DNA from: Sphingobacteriales bacterium
GTDB taxonomy: Bacteria > Bacteroidota > Bacteroidia > Chitinophagales > Chitinophagaceae
DNA: 5,688 bases
NCBI GenBank assembly: GCA_004294195.1
Contig: REAQ01000177.1
Coordinates: 1 to 5,688, forward strand
Direction: 5' to 3'
The position numbers and the translations under genes are program-made. This document shows, piece by piece, positions 5,403-5,688 of this stretch; position 1 is the first letter of the stretch; the number at the start of each line of letters is the position of its first letter. The notes beneath the pieces were generated by a model. That model was not told the DNA's origin, made no database searches, and saw nothing but the letters and a program-made list of their open reading frames with translations.

Positions 5403-5688
5403 TTATGGAAATTTGCGGAAAACGGTATATCGGAATAAAACCTCGAGGAAAATGAACAAGAGGGCGAGCATCACCAGTGGATAGTACTTCTCGTTGAATC
5501 GACGGGTGGTTTTAATCTCGATCCTTGTTTTCTCTAACTGGTCAATATCAGCATATATCTGTTTAAGGCTCTCATTATCTTTGGCCCTGAAATATTTCCC
5601 GCCCGTTTCCATAGCGATCTCCGTCAATAGTTTTTCATCAATATTCACTTTCTCCTGCTGCATGATAATGGCCCCGGATGGCGTCTGC
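5403..5688 (-). CDS. BatA-like von Willebrand factor A membrane protein, C-terminal fragment
   Basis: Only the last 95 or so residues are in the window; the frame is open through base 5688, so the gene begins beyond the right edge and the internal ATG at 5663 is not the start. The fragment reads QTPSGAIIMQQEKVNIDEKLL, then TGGKYFRAKDNESLKQIYADIDQLEKT, which is the end of the vWA domain in Bacteroidota BatA proteins. A single transmembrane helix follows (YYPLVMLALLFIFLEVLF), with a short basic tail (RYTVFRKFP). BatA proteins are inner-membrane proteins encoded in moxR-DUF58-batA-batB type clusters linked to aerotolerance and envelope stress; the mechanism is not settled. Here the next gene downstream is rsgA, not batB. 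BatA is favoured over BatB from the C-terminal sequence, with moderate confidence. Confidence 0.85.
   Translation of the reverse strand, partial: QTPSGAIIMQQEKVNIDEKLLTEIAMETGGKYFRAKDNESLKQIYADIDQLEKTRIEIKTTRRFNEKYYPLVMLALLFIFLEVLFRYTVFRKFP

Noticed and set aside
1..5688. CRISPR array, tRNA, rRNA, insertion sequence, phage or defence genes
   Set aside because: I found no regularly spaced repeats, tRNA-like cloverleaf, transposase, integrase or recognisable defence domains; the genes are metabolic, regulatory or housekeeping.

Overview
The window looks like a chromosomal segment of a Bacteroidota bacterium, most likely in or near the Chitinophagaceae. The grounds are a BatA-type aerotolerance protein C-terminus, the character of the RsgA, gamma-carbonic-anhydrase and GH78-like proteins, upstream elements of the Bacteroidota TAnnTTTG (-7) type, and a general lack of Shine-Dalgarno sequences. 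The placement rests on recalled family features, not on a database search. Nearly all of the sequence is coding and the genes are tightly packed.

Left block (1-2024, all minus strand). The N-terminal part of a secreted alpha-L-rhamnosidase-like glycoside hydrolase runs off the left edge (1-836). It is broken: the signal peptide and first strands are in one frame, and the rest is in another frame, open to the window edge. A 125-residue solo AraC-type DNA-binding protein (891-1268) lies 54 bases upstream of it on the same strand and could be its regulator. Next comes a 201-residue lipoprotein of unknown function (1419-2024).

Centre (2040-3218, minus). A class III PLP-dependent aminotransferase, apparently intact, ends 15 bases before the lipoprotein start, so the two are probably cotranscribed. 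Its true start is at 3218. An 82-base divergent promoter region (3219-3300) separates it from a plus-strand run: a gamma-class carbonic anhydrase-like hexapeptide protein (3301-3828), a 53-residue lipoprotein (3875-4036) and a 100-residue uncharacterised protein (4059-4361).

Right block (4432-5688, minus). The C-terminus of a BatA-like von Willebrand A membrane protein enters from the right edge (5403 onward). It is followed after 44 bases by the ribosome-assembly GTPase rsgA, which uses a GTG start. RsgA and the plus-strand run converge on a 70-base gap filled almost entirely by one very long hairpin (4367-4427), probably a bidirectional terminator.

I see no CRISPR array, tRNA, rRNA, insertion sequence or defence system. 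Most of the window is ordinary core-genome content. The points worth a second look are the broken glycosidase, the inverted repeat over its start codon, the long convergent hairpin, a strong palindrome inside the lipoprotein gene, and the small unknown genes behind the carbonic anhydrase.
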